A stretch of DNA of 64,000 nt from Flavobacterium luteolum (GTDB lineage: Bacteria; Bacteroidota; Bacteroidia; Flavobacteriales; Flavobacteriaceae): contig NZ_CP114286.1 of assembly GCF_027111275.1 (NCBI RefSeq), positions 2,790,001-2,854,000 on the forward strand. The letters run 5' to 3'. The translations under genes were made by a program, and so were the position numbers. Under the pieces are notes generated by a model. The model saw nothing but the letters and a program-made list of their open reading frames with translations, did not search any database and had not been told where the DNA came from. Shown one piece after another: positions 25,517 through 35,900 of this stretch (within the stretch, counting starts at the first letter, position 1; each line of letters opens with the position of its first letter).

Positions 25517-25542
25517 GAGGGGACTAAGTGTCCCCTCTTTTT
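25517..25542 (+). promoter_or_regulatory. terminator-like attenuator hairpin in the rimP leader
   Basis: GAGGGGAC and its perfect complement GTCCCCTC (8 bp) around a TAAGT loop, directly followed by five Ts. This is a complete intrinsic terminator placed between the promoter and the rimP start at 25551. Read-through must be regulated or the hairpin must be leaky, because three essential or near-essential genes lie behind it. Confidence 0.75.
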
Positions 25543-25550
25543 ATAAAATT

Positions 25551-26015
25551 ATGACATTTAAAGAAAAAGTAAACGGATTAATTACAGAAGCTCTTCTGGA
25601 AAAACCATCAGTCTTTTTGGTTGATTTGGCAGTTTCGGATTCTTTTAAAATTAGTGTTGGTTTAGACGGAGATAATGGAGTGGCGCTGCAAGACTGTATT
25701 GATATTAGTCGTGCAATCGAGAATAATCTGGATCGTGAAGAACAGGATTTTTCGCTTGAAGTAGCATCGGTTGGAGTAGGAACTCCTTTGAAAATGATAA
25801 GACAATACAAAAAAAATGTTGGTAGAACGTTGATTGTTACCACAAATACAGAAAAAATTGAAGCAGAATTAGTAGAAGCTAATGATGTTTTTATAATTTT
25901 GTCTTGGAAAGCAAGAGAACCGAAAAAAGTAGGAAAAGGAAAAGAAACAGTTCAAAAAGAGCAACAAATACCTTATACAGAAATTAAAGAGGCAGTTGTT
26001 ACGGTAACATTTTAA
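25551..26015 (+). CDS. rimP: ribosome maturation factor RimP
   Basis: RimP, 154 residues, which helps assemble the 30S subunit around S12. The N-terminal domain ([25 protein letters not shown]) and the [13 protein letters not shown] turn are typical; the SH3-like C-terminal domain follows. An upstream in-frame ATG at 25515 would start inside the terminator-like hairpin, so the ATG at 25551 is chosen. It is first in the conserved rimP-nusA-infB operon, 19 bases before nusA. Confidence 0.93.
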   Translation: MTFKEKVNGLITEALLEKPSVFLVDLAVSDSFKISVGLDGDNGVALQDCIDISRAIENNLDREEQDFSLEVASVGVGTPLKMIRQYKKNVGRTLIVTTNTEKIEAELVEANDVFIILSWKAREPKKVGKGKETVQKEQQIPYTEIKEAVVTVTF

Positions 26016-26034
26016 TTTTAATTAAAAAATTCGC

Positions 26035-27288
26035 ATGGAAAATTTAGCATTAATCGATTCATTCTCAGAGTTTAAAGATAATAAACTTATTGATCGTGTA
26101 ACGCTTATGGCAATTTTAGAGGACGTATTTAGAAATGCATTAAAGAAAAAATACGGTTCAGATGAAAATTTCGATATCATTATTAATCCTGATAAAGGGG
26201 ATATGGAAATTTGGAGAAGAAGAGTAATTGTTGCCGATGAGGATCTTGATTTTGAAAATGAGGAAATTACATTGACTGAAGCAAGAAAGATTGAAGCGGA
26301 TTTTGAAATTGGTGAAGAGGTTTCTGAAGAAGTAAAGTTGATTGATTTAGGAAGAAGAGCTATCTTAGCGCTTCGTCAGAATCTTATATCTAAAATTCAC
26401 GAACACGATAATACAAATTTATACAAACAGTTTAAAGATATTATCGGGGATATTTATACAGCAGAAGTACATCACGTGCGTCCAAGAGTAGTTATCTTGG
26501 TTGATGATGAAGGAAATGAAATTGTGCTTCCAAAAGAAAAACAAATTCCATCTGACTTTTTCCGTAAAGGAGATAATGTTCGTGGAATCATTGAAAGCGT
26601 TGAGTTAAAAGGGAATAAACCTCAAATTATTATGTCTAGAACTTCAGAAAAGTTCTTAGAAAAATTATTTGAGCAAGAAATTCCAGAAGTTTTTGACGGA
26701 TTAATTACTGTGAAAAACGTAGTTCGTATTCCAGGTGAAAAAGCAAAAGTAGCTGTTGATTCTTATGATGATAGAATTGATCCAGTTGGAGCTTGTGTGG
26801 GAATGAAAGGTTCTCGTATTCATGGAATTGTTCGCGAATTAGGAAATGAAAATATTGATGTAATCAATTATACAAACAATATTCAATTATTTATAACAAG
26901 AGCTTTAAGTCCTGCTAAAGTTTCTTCTATCAAAATTGATGAAGATAACAAAAGAGCTGAAGTGTTCTTGAAATTAGAAGAGGTTTCTAAAGCAATTGGT
27001 AGAGGTGGTCACAATATCAAATTAGCTGGTCAATTGACAGGTTACGAGCTAGATGTTATTCGTGAAGGAGATGTTGCCGGTACTGTTGCAGATGAAGACG
27101 ATGTTGAATTAACAGAGTTCTCAGATGAGATCGAAGAGTGGGTAATTGAAGAGTTTGCAAAAATCGGTTTGGATACTGCAAAAAGTATCTTGAAACACGA
27201 CGTAGAAGATTTAGTAAGAAGAACAGACTTAGAAGAGGAAACTATTCTAGATGTTATGAAGATACTAAAAGAAGAGTTTGATAATTAA
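26035..27288 (+). CDS. nusA: transcription termination/antitermination factor NusA
   Basis: NusA, 417 residues. It has the N-terminal RNA polymerase-binding domain, an S1 domain (about 130-200) and two KH domains (GACVGMKGSRI near 260 and IGRGGHNIKLA near 325). It lacks the C-terminal acidic repeats of E. coli NusA, as is usual outside gammaproteobacteria. NusA regulates its own operon in other bacteria by acting on leader termination, and a terminator hairpin does precede this operon. Confidence 0.97.
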   Translation: MENLALIDSFSEFKDNKLIDRVTLMAILEDVFRNALKKKYGSDENFDIIINPDKGDMEIWRRRVIVADEDLDFENEEITLTEARKIEADFEIGEEVSEEVKLIDLGRRAILALRQNLISKIHEHDNTNLYKQFKDIIGDIYTAEVHHVRPRVVILVDDEGNEIVLPKEKQIPSDFFRKGDNVRGIIESVELKGNKPQIIMSRTSEKFLEKLFEQEIPEVFDGLITVKNVVRIPGEKAKVAVDSYDDRIDPVGACVGMKGSRIHGIVRELGNENIDVINYTNNIQLFITRALSPAKVSSIKIDEDNKRAEVFLKLEEVSKAIGRGGHNIKLAGQLTGYELDVIREGDVAGTVADEDDVELTEFSDEIEEWVIEEFAKIGLDTAKSILKHDVEDLVRRTDLEEETILDVMKILKEEFDN

Positions 27289-27346
27289 GCAATAGCTTAC
27301 ATCTGCTCTAACAACACAACGAAAAAGGTAATAATAAAAAGGTTAT

Positions 27347-30220
27347 ATGTCTGAAGAGAGAGTAATAAGAATAAACAAGGTTTTAAGGGAATTAAATATT
27401 TCGTTAGAAAGAGCTGTAGATTATCTAAAAGATAAGGGAATTGCTATTGATGCAAATCCAAATGCAAAAATTTCTGACAGTGAATTTAATATCCTTCAAA
27501 GCCAATTTGCGGGCGATAAGGGGAACAAGGAGGCTTCTAAAGAGGTTGGAGAAGAAAAAAGAAAGGAAAAAGAAGCATTGCGTGTAGAGCGTGAGAAAGA
27601 AATTGAAGACAAACGCAGACAAGAAGAAGAGCGTCAAAAACAGCAAGAAATAATCAAAGCAAGAGCAGTTGTTTCTGGTCCTGTACAAGTTGGTAAAATT
27701 GACTTGAATCCAAAAAAACCTGCGATTACTCCTTCTGAGGAAACAGCTAAGGCCGAAGAGCCTAAAGTTGTTGCTGCGCCTGTGCAGCCAGAAAAACCTG
27801 TTCAAAATGAAACAGTGAAATCTGAACCAGTTGTTTCAACTCCTGTTTCTGAAACAAAAAAAGAAGAACCTATTATTACTGAGAAAAAAGAAGTTAAAGC
27901 AGAATCTAAAGTTGCTCAGGAGCCAATCGTGTCTACTGATCCAACAACTTCAGAGGAGACTATTACAACTCAATATCAAAAGCTTACAGGAACAACTCTT
28001 ACAGGGCAGACAATTGATTTATCTCAATTTAATAAGCCTAAGAAGAAGAAAGAAGATCCTAAAGCGGCTCAGAATAAACCTGGGACTCCTGGAGTTGGTA
28101 ATAATAACAACGCAAATAAAAATAAGCGTAAAAGAATTGGTCCAAAACCGGGTACACCTGGTGCGCCAAAGCCTGCTACAGGTAATGCGCCTGGTACTCC
28201 AAATCAAAATAAGCCGGGTCAAAATAACAATGGTGGAGGTTTTAATGCTAATAGAAGCCAAAGACCAGGTTTTGTAAAAGGAAACCGTCCTGCAATTGTA
28301 GCTAAAGTTGAGCCTACAGAAGAAGAAGTAAAAAACCAAATTAGAGAAACTCTTGAAAAACTTCAAGGTAAAGGAGGAAAATCTAAAGCGGCAAAATATA
28401 GAAGAGATAAAAGAGAAACGCACCGTCAGAAATCTGATGATGAGCAAAGAGCGCTTGACGAAGGAAGTAAAACAATCAAAGTTACTGAGTTTGTTACTGT
28501 AGGTGAAATTGCAATTATGATGGATGTGCCGATTACTAAAGTAATTGGAACTTGTATGTCTCTTGGAATCATGGTTACCATGAACCAGCGTCTAGATGCT
28601 GAAACATTAACTATTGTAGCAGATGAATTTGGTTACGATGTTGAATTTATTACAGTTGATATTGAGGAAGCAATAGAAGTTGTAGAAGATAGAGAAGAAG
28701 ATTTAGTAACAAGAGCGCCAATTGTGACAGTAATGGGTCACGTTGACCACGGTAAAACATCTTTACTGGATTATATCCGTAAAGAAAATGTAATTGCTGG
28801 TGAATCAGGAGGTATTACACAGCACATTGGAGCGTATGGAGTTACTTTAGATAATGGTCAAAAAATCGCATTCTTAGATACTCCAGGTCACGAGGCGTTT
28901 ACTGCAATGCGTGCACGTGGAGCTCAGGTTACCGATATCGCTATTATCGTGGTGGCAGCAGATGATGATATCATGCCACAGACAAAAGAAGCAATTTCTC
29001 ACGCACAAGCTGCGGGAGTGCCAATTATATTTGCAATTAATAAAATTGATAAACCAAACGCGAATGTTGATAAAATTAAAGAGCGTTTGGCTGGTATGAA
29101 TTTACTTGTTGAAGATTGGGGTGGAAAAATTCAGTCACATGATATTTCTGCAAAAGTTGGAACAGGAGTAAAAGAATTATTAGAGAAAGTTTTATTGGAA
29201 GCTGAAATTTTAGATCTAAAAGCAAATCCAAATAAGGCAGCTCAAGGAACTGTTGTTGAGGCTTATTTAGATAAAGGAAAAGGATATGTATCTACGATTT
29301 TAGTGCAACAAGGTACTTTGAAAATTGGAGATTATATGCTTGCTGGTAAGCATCATGGTAAAGTTAAAGCAATGCATGATGAAAGAGGACATACGATATT
29401 AAGTGCTGGTCCTTCAACTCCTGTATCTGTTTTAGGTTTGGATGGAGCAGCAACTGCAGGTGATAAGTTCAATGTTTTTGAAGATGAAAAAGAAGCAAAA
29501 CAAATTGCATCTAAGCGTTCTCAATTAATGCGTGAACAATCTGTACGTACTCAAAGACATATCACGCTTGATGAAATTGGACGTCGTATTGCTCTTGGTC
29601 AGTTTAAAGAATTGAATGTTATTCTTAAAGGAGACGTTGATGGATCTGTTGAAGCTTTATCAGACTCGTTCTCTAAACTTTCTACAGAAGAAGTTCAAAT
29701 CAACATTATTCATAAAGGAGTTGGAGCAATTACAGAAACCGATGTTAACTTGGCTTCTGCATCAGATGCAATCATTATCGGATTTAATGTTCGTCCTGCT
29801 GGAAATGCTAGACAGCTTGCTGATAAAGAAGAAATCGACATTCGTTACTATTCTATCATTTATGCTGCTATCGATGACTTGAAAGATGCGATGGAAGGAA
29901 TGTTGGCGCCAGAAATGAAAGAAGAAGTTTTAGGAACAGCTGAAATTCGTGAGATTTTCAAAATTTCTAAAGTTGGATCAATTGCCGGCTGTATGGTAAC
30001 TGATGGTAAAATCTTGAGAGCTGCTAAAATTAGAGTTATTAGAGATGGAGTTGTAGTTCATACAGGTGAGTTAGTCGCTTTAAAACGTTTCAAAGACGAC
30101 GTGAAAGAAGTAACTAAAGGTTATGATTGTGGTATCCAGATAAAAGGATTTAATGATATCGAAATTAATGATGTTATTGAGTCTTATCATGAAGTAGCAA
30201 TCAAAAAGAAATTGAAATAA
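27347..30220 (+). CDS. infB: translation initiation factor IF-2
   Basis: IF-2, 957 residues, the GTPase that places initiator tRNA on the ribosome. The G domain holds [17 protein letters not shown] and NKID. Domains II-IV follow to the C-terminus. The N-terminal third (about 60-380) is a long low-complexity linker: first Lys/Glu-rich, then Pro/Val/Glu-rich, then Asn/Gly/Pro/Lys-rich, which is expanded relative to many bacteria. The gene ends the rimP-nusA-infB operon and is followed by a strong terminator. Confidence 0.98.
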   Translation: MSEERVIRINKVLRELNISLERAVDYLKDKGIAIDANPNAKISDSEFNILQSQFAGDKGNKEASKEVGEEKRKEKEALRVEREKEIEDKRRQEEERQKQQEIIKARAVVSGPVQVGKIDLNPKKPAITPSEETAKAEEPKVVAAPVQPEKPVQNETVKSEPVVSTPVSETKKEEPIITEKKEVKAESKVAQEPIVSTDPTTSEETITTQYQKLTGTTLTGQTIDLSQFNKPKKKKEDPKAAQNKPGTPGVGNNNNANKNKRKRIGPKPGTPGAPKPATGNAPGTPNQNKPGQNNNGGGFNANRSQRPGFVKGNRPAIVAKVEPTEEEVKNQIRETLEKLQGKGGKSKAAKYRRDKRETHRQKSDDEQRALDEGSKTIKVTEFVTVGEIAIMMDVPITKVIGTCMSLGIMVTMNQRLDAETLTIVADEFGYDVEFITVDIEEAIEVVEDREEDLVTRAPIVTVMGHVDHGKTSLLDYIRKENVIAGESGGITQHIGAYGVTLDNGQKIAFLDTPGHEAFTAMRARGAQVTDIAIIVVAADDDIMPQTKEAISHAQAAGVPIIFAINKIDKPNANVDKIKERLAGMNLLVEDWGGKIQSHDISAKVGTGVKELLEKVLLEAEILDLKANPNKAAQGTVVEAYLDKGKGYVSTILVQQGTLKIGDYMLAGKHHGKVKAMHDERGHTILSAGPSTPVSVLGLDGAATAGDKFNVFEDEKEAKQIASKRSQLMREQSVRTQRHITLDEIGRRIALGQFKELNVILKGDVDGSVEALSDSFSKLSTEEVQINIIHKGVGAITETDVNLASASDAIIIGFNVRPAGNARQLADKEEIDIRYYSIIYAAIDDLKDAMEGMLAPEMKEEVLGTAEIREIFKISKVGSIAGCMVTDGKILRAAKIRVIRDGVVVHTGELVALKRFKDDVKEVTKGYDCGIQIKGFNDIEINDVIESYHEVAIKKKLK

Positions 30221-30240
30221 GATTCAATTAATATATTTAA

Positions 30241-30270
30241 AAGTCCCAATGTGAATTGGGACTTTTTTTT
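30241..30270 (+). terminator. terminator of the rimP-nusA-infB operon
   Basis: Stem AAGTCCCAAT/ATTGGGACTT (10 bp), GTGA loop, then eight Ts. Confidence 0.95.
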
Positions 30271-30372
30271 TGTGTTTATAAATTTGAGTTGTGATGCTTT
30301 AGAATGTTTTGAGGCAAGTGTGTATTTTTAGTTTGTGTGAATTTTAGTAAGTTGAATAAAAATTAACATAAT

Positions 30373-30878
30373 ATGAAAAATAGATTCTACTAGATAATTG
30401 TGTTTATTTGCTTTTCTGCTTTGTTTTTTGCTCAAGAAGCTATAGAAAAAAAGCAGTTTCGCCTGCTGTTAATACCTTAGTAAAGGATTGTTGCGGAGAA
30501 GAGGTTTCAAGTGCTTTTGTTAATAGTGTGATTACTGTAGCAGAATCAGAAAAGATTTAAAAGCTACAAATAAAATGGAAAAAGTTGTTGTTAGGGGAGG
30601 TAATAGATGTTTGTCCTAAAAAAGGATGCTGGATAAGTATAAAGGTGGCAGACGGAGTGTCTTTCTTTGTTAAATGAAGTGTTATTCGTTTTTTGTTTCT
30701 ACTGCATTAAAGGGTAAAAATTTGGTTTTAGAGGCTGGTGCAGAACGAAAAATAACATCTGTTGAAGAGTTGAAGCATTATGCAAAAGATGCTAAAAAAT
30801 AAAGCAGGAATAAATGCTGTTAAAACTCCTAGAGAAGAAAATCGTTTTTTGGCGAGCGGAATTAAAGTTGTAGATTAG
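30373..30878 (+). pseudogene. decayed DUF4920-type secreted protein gene
   Basis: Read in changing frames, this stretch recovers a recognisable small secreted protein: a start with signal-like ICFSALFFAQE, then AVSPAVNTLVKDCCGEEV, DLKATNKMEKVVV, EVIDVCPKKGCWISIKVADG, and ITSVEELKHYAKDAKK to a final GIKVVD. These match the DUF4920 family layout, including its CPKKGC motif. At least four frameshifts and an in-frame stop at codon 7 break it, so no functional protein can be made. The pieces are in order and nearly complete, which suggests recent loss. The family call is from memory of the pattern. Confidence 0.75.
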
Positions 30879-30899
30879 GTTAGGAGATTGTAGTGTGAA

Positions 30900-30970
30900 G
30901 TTTTTAGAATTCTTGAAATCTATAGCGGATTGATCTTTGATTGATATGTGGAGATGTGGTATTTTAAAGG
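30900..30970 (+). pseudogene. possible remnant of a small membrane protein gene (PqiA-like)
   Basis: Downstream of the DUF4920 remnant, one frame gives VKFLEFLKSIADxSLIDMW, with a stop in place of one residue. With Trp for the stop it resembles the WSLIDVFVV segment of paraquat-inducible protein A-type membrane proteins. The fragment is only about 24 codons, so the identity is tentative. The remainder of the gap up to the terminator at 30975 shows nothing else. Confidence 0.25.
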
Positions 30971-30974
30971 CAAT

Positions 30975-31007
30975 AAAAAAGCGAGAAATAAATCTCGCTT
31001 TTTTTAT
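30975..31007. terminator. bidirectional terminator after the SPOR gene
   Basis: Stem of AAGCGAG/CTCGCTT extended by A-T pairs, eight-base loop, T-runs on both strands. It ends the minus-strand SPOR gene. Confidence 0.9.
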
Positions 31008-31018
31008 TTTTCTACGTT

Positions 31019-31408
31019 TTACTTTCCGGGCTTAAGTAGGAAAACGCTTTTGTATCTTTTTTTAATTTCTGCCAAATTTCTCTCGGCTTCTATTCTGGTT
31101 TTAAAATTTCCAACAATTACTTTGTAATTGGGTGTGCTGAAAATAATCGTTCCGTCAATATTTGAATTTTCTCTTTTAAAATCAGATAACGTTTTTTTTG
31201 CCTCGTCGCTTTTACCGCTAAATATTTGAATTCTATAAGTATCGTTTGTATTTATTGACGTGTTAATTTTGCGCTTCTCGTTAAGTAACTGCTCAAATTT
31301 AGGATCTTGGTTCAGTGTTAAATTTTGGTCTTGAGCATTAATATTGTGTGCGAAAGCAATCGTTGTAATTGTTAATAAAAGGTTTTTTGAAGGACTTAAA
31401 ATTCTCAT
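31019..31408 (-). CDS. secreted SPOR-domain protein
   Basis: A 129-residue protein with a signal peptide (MRILSPSKNLLLTITTIAFA) and a C-terminal SPOR domain (about 55-125, with YRIQIFSGKSDEAKKTL and YKVIVGNFKTRIEAERNLAEI), which binds glycan strands of peptidoglycan lacking stem peptides. It likely sits in the periplasm, perhaps at division sites. A longer frame could begin at a TTG at 31429, but that codon lies inside the promoter -7 element, so the ATG at 31408 is preferred. It is divergent from the respiratory operon. Confidence 0.88.
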   Translation of the reverse strand: MRILSPSKNLLLTITTIAFAHNINAQDQNLTLNQDPKFEQLLNEKRKINTSINTNDTYRIQIFSGKSDEAKKTLSDFKRENSNIDGTIIFSTPNYKVIVGNFKTRIEAERNLAEIKKRYKSVFLLKPGK

Positions 31409-31425
31409 AATGTGATGGTTTTTAT

Positions 31426-31434
31426 GCAAAAATA
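31426..31434 (-). promoter_or_regulatory. -7 element of the SPOR gene
   Basis: TATTTTTGC on the minus strand is an exact TAnnTTTGC. The expected start leaves a leader of about 13 bases to the ATG at 31408. TTTC is found where TTTG is expected. Confidence 0.6.
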
Positions 31435-31510
31435 CTATTTAAAGTTTGAGTGTGAAATTTTAATATTATTTAGAATTGATATAAATTGATAATTAAGACT
31501 ATTTTAAGGT

Positions 31511-31540
31511 TTTGAGAATAGTTCATAAGTCGTATTTTTG
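31511..31540 (+). promoter_or_regulatory. promoter of the actA-F/cytochrome oxidase operon
   Basis: TTTG (31511-31514), 18 bases, TATTTTTG (31533-31540). Transcription should begin near 31545, about 84 bases before actA. Confidence 0.75.
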
Positions 31541-31628
31541 TGCAAGTTTTAAAAGAGGGTATACGTTTTTACTGGATTTAGTACAGAAAAAATCATACCA
31601 AAAATTAGTAGACAATTATTTATACTAT

Positions 31629-32963
31629 ATGAAAAAGGTGGGTAACCATAATTCGATCTCAAGAAAATTGCTGTTTGGCTTATCGCTAACGTTAATTTTC
31701 TCCCTAACTTCATTTGCTCAAGATGCTGCTGCTCCGGCGGCGCCTGAGGCTGCTGCGGCTGCTCCAGCTGCAGGAGGCGGTGATCCAGTAAAAGGGAAGG
31801 AACTTTTTAATGCAAATTGCGCTGCATGTCACAAATTAGATGCTAAATCAACTGGTCCTGCTTTAAGGGGAGTTGCTGCTAAGCATGATATGGCTTGGAT
31901 TTACAAGTGGGTGCATAACAGTTCTGACATGATTAAGTCAGGTGATGCTGTTGCTGTTAAACTTTTTGAGGAAAATAACAAAGCTGTTATGACTTCGTTT
32001 CCTCAATTGTCTGAAGGAGATATTGATAATATTATAGCTTATACTTCTGAGCCTAAGGCTGAGCCAGCTGCGGCTGCGGGAGGTGCTGCAACTCCTCCTG
32101 GTACAAATGTTCAGGACGGTGCTATTTCAAATAACATTATTTTAGGGGCTCTTGCTCTTGTAATGGCTATTTTAGTTGTGATGTTGTTTATGGTAAACAA
32201 GGTTTTAACTAAAGTTGCAAATAAAAATGGTATTGAGGTTGCTCCAAAAGAAGCAAGGCTTCCAATTTGGAAAGCTTTCGCTAAAAATCAATTCTTGGTT
32301 TTAGTAACTTCAATCTTTTTGCTTTTGGCTAGTGGTTATTTTGTTTATGGCTACTTAATGCAAGTAGGTGTAGATCAGAATTATGAGCCAATTCAGCCAA
32401 TTCACTACTCTCACAAAATTCACGCTGGTGATAATGAAATCAATTGTAAGTATTGCCACTCTGCTGCTCGTGTAAGTAAAACAGCTGGTATTCCTTCTTT
32501 AAATGTTTGTATGAACTGTCATAAAAACATTTCAGAGGTTGCGGAATCAACTGCTACTCCAGAGTACAGCAAAGCTTTCTACGATGCTCAGATTCAAAAA
32601 TTATATGATGCTGTTGGATGGGATAAGACGAAACAAGCTTATACTGGAAAAACACAGCCTGTAAAATGGGTTCGTATTCACAACTTGCCTGACTTTGTTT
32701 ACTTCAACCACTCTCAACACGTTTCTGTTGCAGGTATTGAATGTCAAACTTGTCACGGACCAGTGCAAGAATTTGAAATCATGAAGCAGTACTCTAAATT
32801 AACAATGGGATGGTGTGTTGATTGCCATAGAAAAACTGATGTTAAGATGGAAGGTAACGCTTACTATGACAAAATTCATGCTGAACTTTCTAAAAAATAC
32901 GGTGTAGAGAAATTAACTGCAGCGCAAATGGGAGGTTTAGAGTGTGGTAAATGCCACTATTAA
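31629..32963 (+). CDS. actA: alternative complex III subunit ActA (multihaem cytochrome c)
   Basis: Electron-carrying subunit of alternative complex III, which oxidises menaquinol and passes electrons to a cytochrome oxidase. The 444-residue protein has a signal peptide ending TSFAQ, a monohaem cytochrome c domain (CAACH), an Ala/Pro-rich linker, two membrane helices, and a C-terminal pentahaem region (CKYCH, CMNCH, CQTCH, CVDCH, CGKCH). That gives six haem sites, one more than the pentahaem core. A TTG further upstream at 31512 opens the same frame but lies before the predicted transcript start, so the ATG at 31629 is used. First gene of an eight-gene operon. Confidence 0.92.
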   Translation: MKKVGNHNSISRKLLFGLSLTLIFSLTSFAQDAAAPAAPEAAAAAPAAGGGDPVKGKELFNANCAACHKLDAKSTGPALRGVAAKHDMAWIYKWVHNSSDMIKSGDAVAVKLFEENNKAVMTSFPQLSEGDIDNIIAYTSEPKAEPAAAAGGAATPPGTNVQDGAISNNIILGALALVMAILVVMLFMVNKVLTKVANKNGIEVAPKEARLPIWKAFAKNQFLVLVTSIFLLLASGYFVYGYLMQVGVDQNYEPIQPIHYSHKIHAGDNEINCKYCHSAARVSKTAGIPSLNVCMNCHKNISEVAESTATPEYSKAFYDAQIQKLYDAVGWDKTKQAYTGKTQPVKWVRIHNLPDFVYFNHSQHVSVAGIECQTCHGPVQEFEIMKQYSKLTMGWCVDCHRKTDVKMEGNAYYDKIHAELSKKYGVEKLTAAQMGGLECGKCHY

Positions 32964-32995
32964 TCGATTTATTAAGATTTTAATATATATATACA

Positions 32996-35900
32996 ATGTC
33001 ATCAAACAAAAAATACTGGAAAAGTGTTGAAGAGCTAGAAAATAGCTCTATTGTTGAGGCGCTTAGAAATAACGAATTTGTTGAAGAGATTCCTACTGAT
33101 GAGTTTTTAGGTAATGCAGAAGCTTTAGCTACATCAGGAACTTCACGTCGTGACTTTTTAAAGTACGTAGGGTTTAGTACAGCGGCTGTAACATTAGCTG
33201 CTTGCGAAGGTCCTGTTCACAAGTCTATCCCTTATGTATTACAACCAGAACAAATCATTCCTGGTGTTGCAGATTATTATGCAACTACAGTTTTTGATGG
33301 ATTTGATTTTGCTAATCTTTTGGTGAAAACTCGTGAGGGTCGTCCAATTAAAATTGAAAACAATACAATTGCAGGAGCTAAGTTTTCTGCAAATGCTAGA
33401 ATTCATGCCTCTATCTTAGGTTTGTATGATAGTACTCGTTTAAAAGAGCCAAAGGTAGATGGTCAAAATTCTTCTTGGTCAGCTGTTGATTTGAAAATCA
33501 AATCTAGTTTAGCAGATGCAAAAGCTAAAGGCGGACAAGTAGTGTTATTAACTAATACTTTAGCAAGTCCATCTACAGAAAAATTAATTGCTGAGTTTAT
33601 TGCAAAAAATCCAAACGCTAAGCACGTTGTATATGATGCAGTTTCATCATCTGAGGCTTTAGATGCTTTTGAATCTGTTTATGGTCAAAGAGCTTTAGTT
33701 GATTACGATTTTTCAAAAGCTTCTTTAATTGTATCTGTTGGAGCTGATTTCTTAGGAGATTGGCAAGGTGGAGGATATGATACTGGATATGCACAAGGAC
33801 GTATTCCTCAAAACGGAAAAATGTCTCGTCACTTTCAGTTTGAGTCAAACATGACATTATCTGGAGCTGCTGCTGATAAGCGTGTTCCAATGACTGTAGC
33901 TGCTCAAAAGCAAGCTTTAGTTCAAATTTATAATATTGTTGTAGGTGCTTCTGTTCCTGTAGCTTTAGAAGGAAACTTTAAAGCTGAAGTAGTAAAAGCT
34001 GCACAACAGCTTAAAGCTGCTGGTTCAAAAGGAGTTTTAGTATCTGGAATTGAAGATAAAAATGCTCAATTATTAGTTTTAGCTATCAATCAAGTATTGG
34101 CTAGTGAAGCTTTTAGCACTGCTGGAGCTAGACAAATTAGAAAAGGTTCTAATGCTGTAGTTGCACAGTTAATTAAAGATTTGAATGCAGGCAGTGTTCA
34201 TACTTTAATTATGAGTGGAATTAATCCTGTTTACACTTTAGCTGATTCAGCTTCTTTTGTATCTGGATTGAAAAAAGTTAAAACGTCAGTTGCTTTTTCA
34301 TTAAAAGAAGACGAAACTGCATCAATTGTTTCAGTTGCTGCGCCAGCTCCTCACTACTTAGAATCATGGGGAGATCTTGAACTTACAAGCGGAACATATA
34401 GCTTAACTCAGCCTACAATCCGTCCTATTTTCAACACAAAACAATTTCAAGATGTTTTATTGTCAGTAAACGGTGCTGCTGGTACTTATTATGACTATTT
34501 AAAAGCAAATTCTGGGGCTTATACTGCAGGTGCTTCTTGGAATAAAGTATTACATGATGGTGTAGCTGTTCTTGGAGCTACAGCATTATCTGGAGGCGCT
34601 ATTGATGCTGCTACAGCTGCAAATGCTGTTGCAAAATCTAAATCTGCTGGTGAGTTTGAATTAGTATTATATACTAAAACAGGACTAGGAGATGGACAAC
34701 ACGCTAACAACCCTTGGTTACAAGAGTTTCCAGATCCAATTACAAGAGTTTCTTGGGATAACTACGTTACAGTTTCTAATGCAGATGCTAAAAAACTAGG
34801 TTTATCAAACGAAATTGTTGCAAATGGAGGTTTGAACGGTAGTTATGCTACAATTACTGTTGATGGAGCTAAATTGGAGAATGTTCCAGTTATCGTTCAG
34901 CCAGGTCAAGCAGTTGGAACTATCGGTCTTGCTCTTGGTTATGGACGTAAAGCGGCTCTAAAAGAAGAAATGCAAGTAGGTTTAAATGCTTACGCTTTAT
35001 ATAAAGGTTTCAATAATGTTCAATCTGTATCTATTGCTAAAGCTGGTGGTGTACATGAGTTTGCTTGTGTTCAAGGTCAGAAAACTTTAATGGGTAGAGG
35101 AGATATTATTAAAGAAACTACTTTAGAAATATTCAATACTAAAGATGCTGAACATTGGAATGAAAAACCAATGGTATCTTTAGATCACCAAGAAGTTGAG
35201 GCTACTACTGTAGATCTTTGGGAATCATTCGATCGTACAACAGGGCACCACTTCAATCTTTCAATTGACTTAAATGCTTGTACTGGATGTGGGGCTTGTG
35301 TTATTGCTTGTCACGCAGAAAACAACGTTCCAGTTGTTGGTAAAGCAGAGGTAAGAAGAAGCCGTGATATGCACTGGTTGCGTATCGATAGATATTATTC
35401 TTCTGAAAGCACTTTTGAAGGTGATAACGAAAGAAAAGAGGGAATCGCAGGTTTATCTAGTTCATTATCTACATTTAATGAAATGGAAAAAGCTGGAGAT
35501 AATCCACAAGTTGCATTCCAACCTGTAATGTGTCAACACTGTAACCACGCACCTTGTGAAACAGTTTGTCCTGTTGCAGCGACTTCTCACGGTCGTGAAG
35601 GTCAAAACCATATGGCTTACAACAGATGTGTTGGTACTCGTTACTGTGCAAACAACTGTCCATATAAAGTACGTCGTTTTAACTGGTTCTTATACAACAA
35701 AAACAGCGAGTTCGATTATCATATGAACGATGATTTAGGCCGTATGGTGTTAAATCCTGACGTTAACGTACGTTCTCGTGGTGTTATGGAGAAATGTTCT
35801 ATGTGTATCCAAATGACACAAGCAACTAAATTGAAAGCTAAAAACGAAGGTCGTCCAGTTAGAGATGGTGAATTCCAAACAGCTTGTTCTAGTGCTTGTT

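Noticed and set aside
27425..28447. Frames of 126-148 codons within infB on both strands
   Set aside because: They are shadows of the low-complexity IF-2 linker.
31409..31429. TTG-initiated extension of the SPOR gene by seven codons
   Set aside because: The TTG is part of the TATTTTTGC promoter element.
31512..31628. TTG-initiated extension of actA by 39 codons
   Set aside because: It begins upstream of the predicted transcript start, spans the promoter element, and hides the signal peptide.
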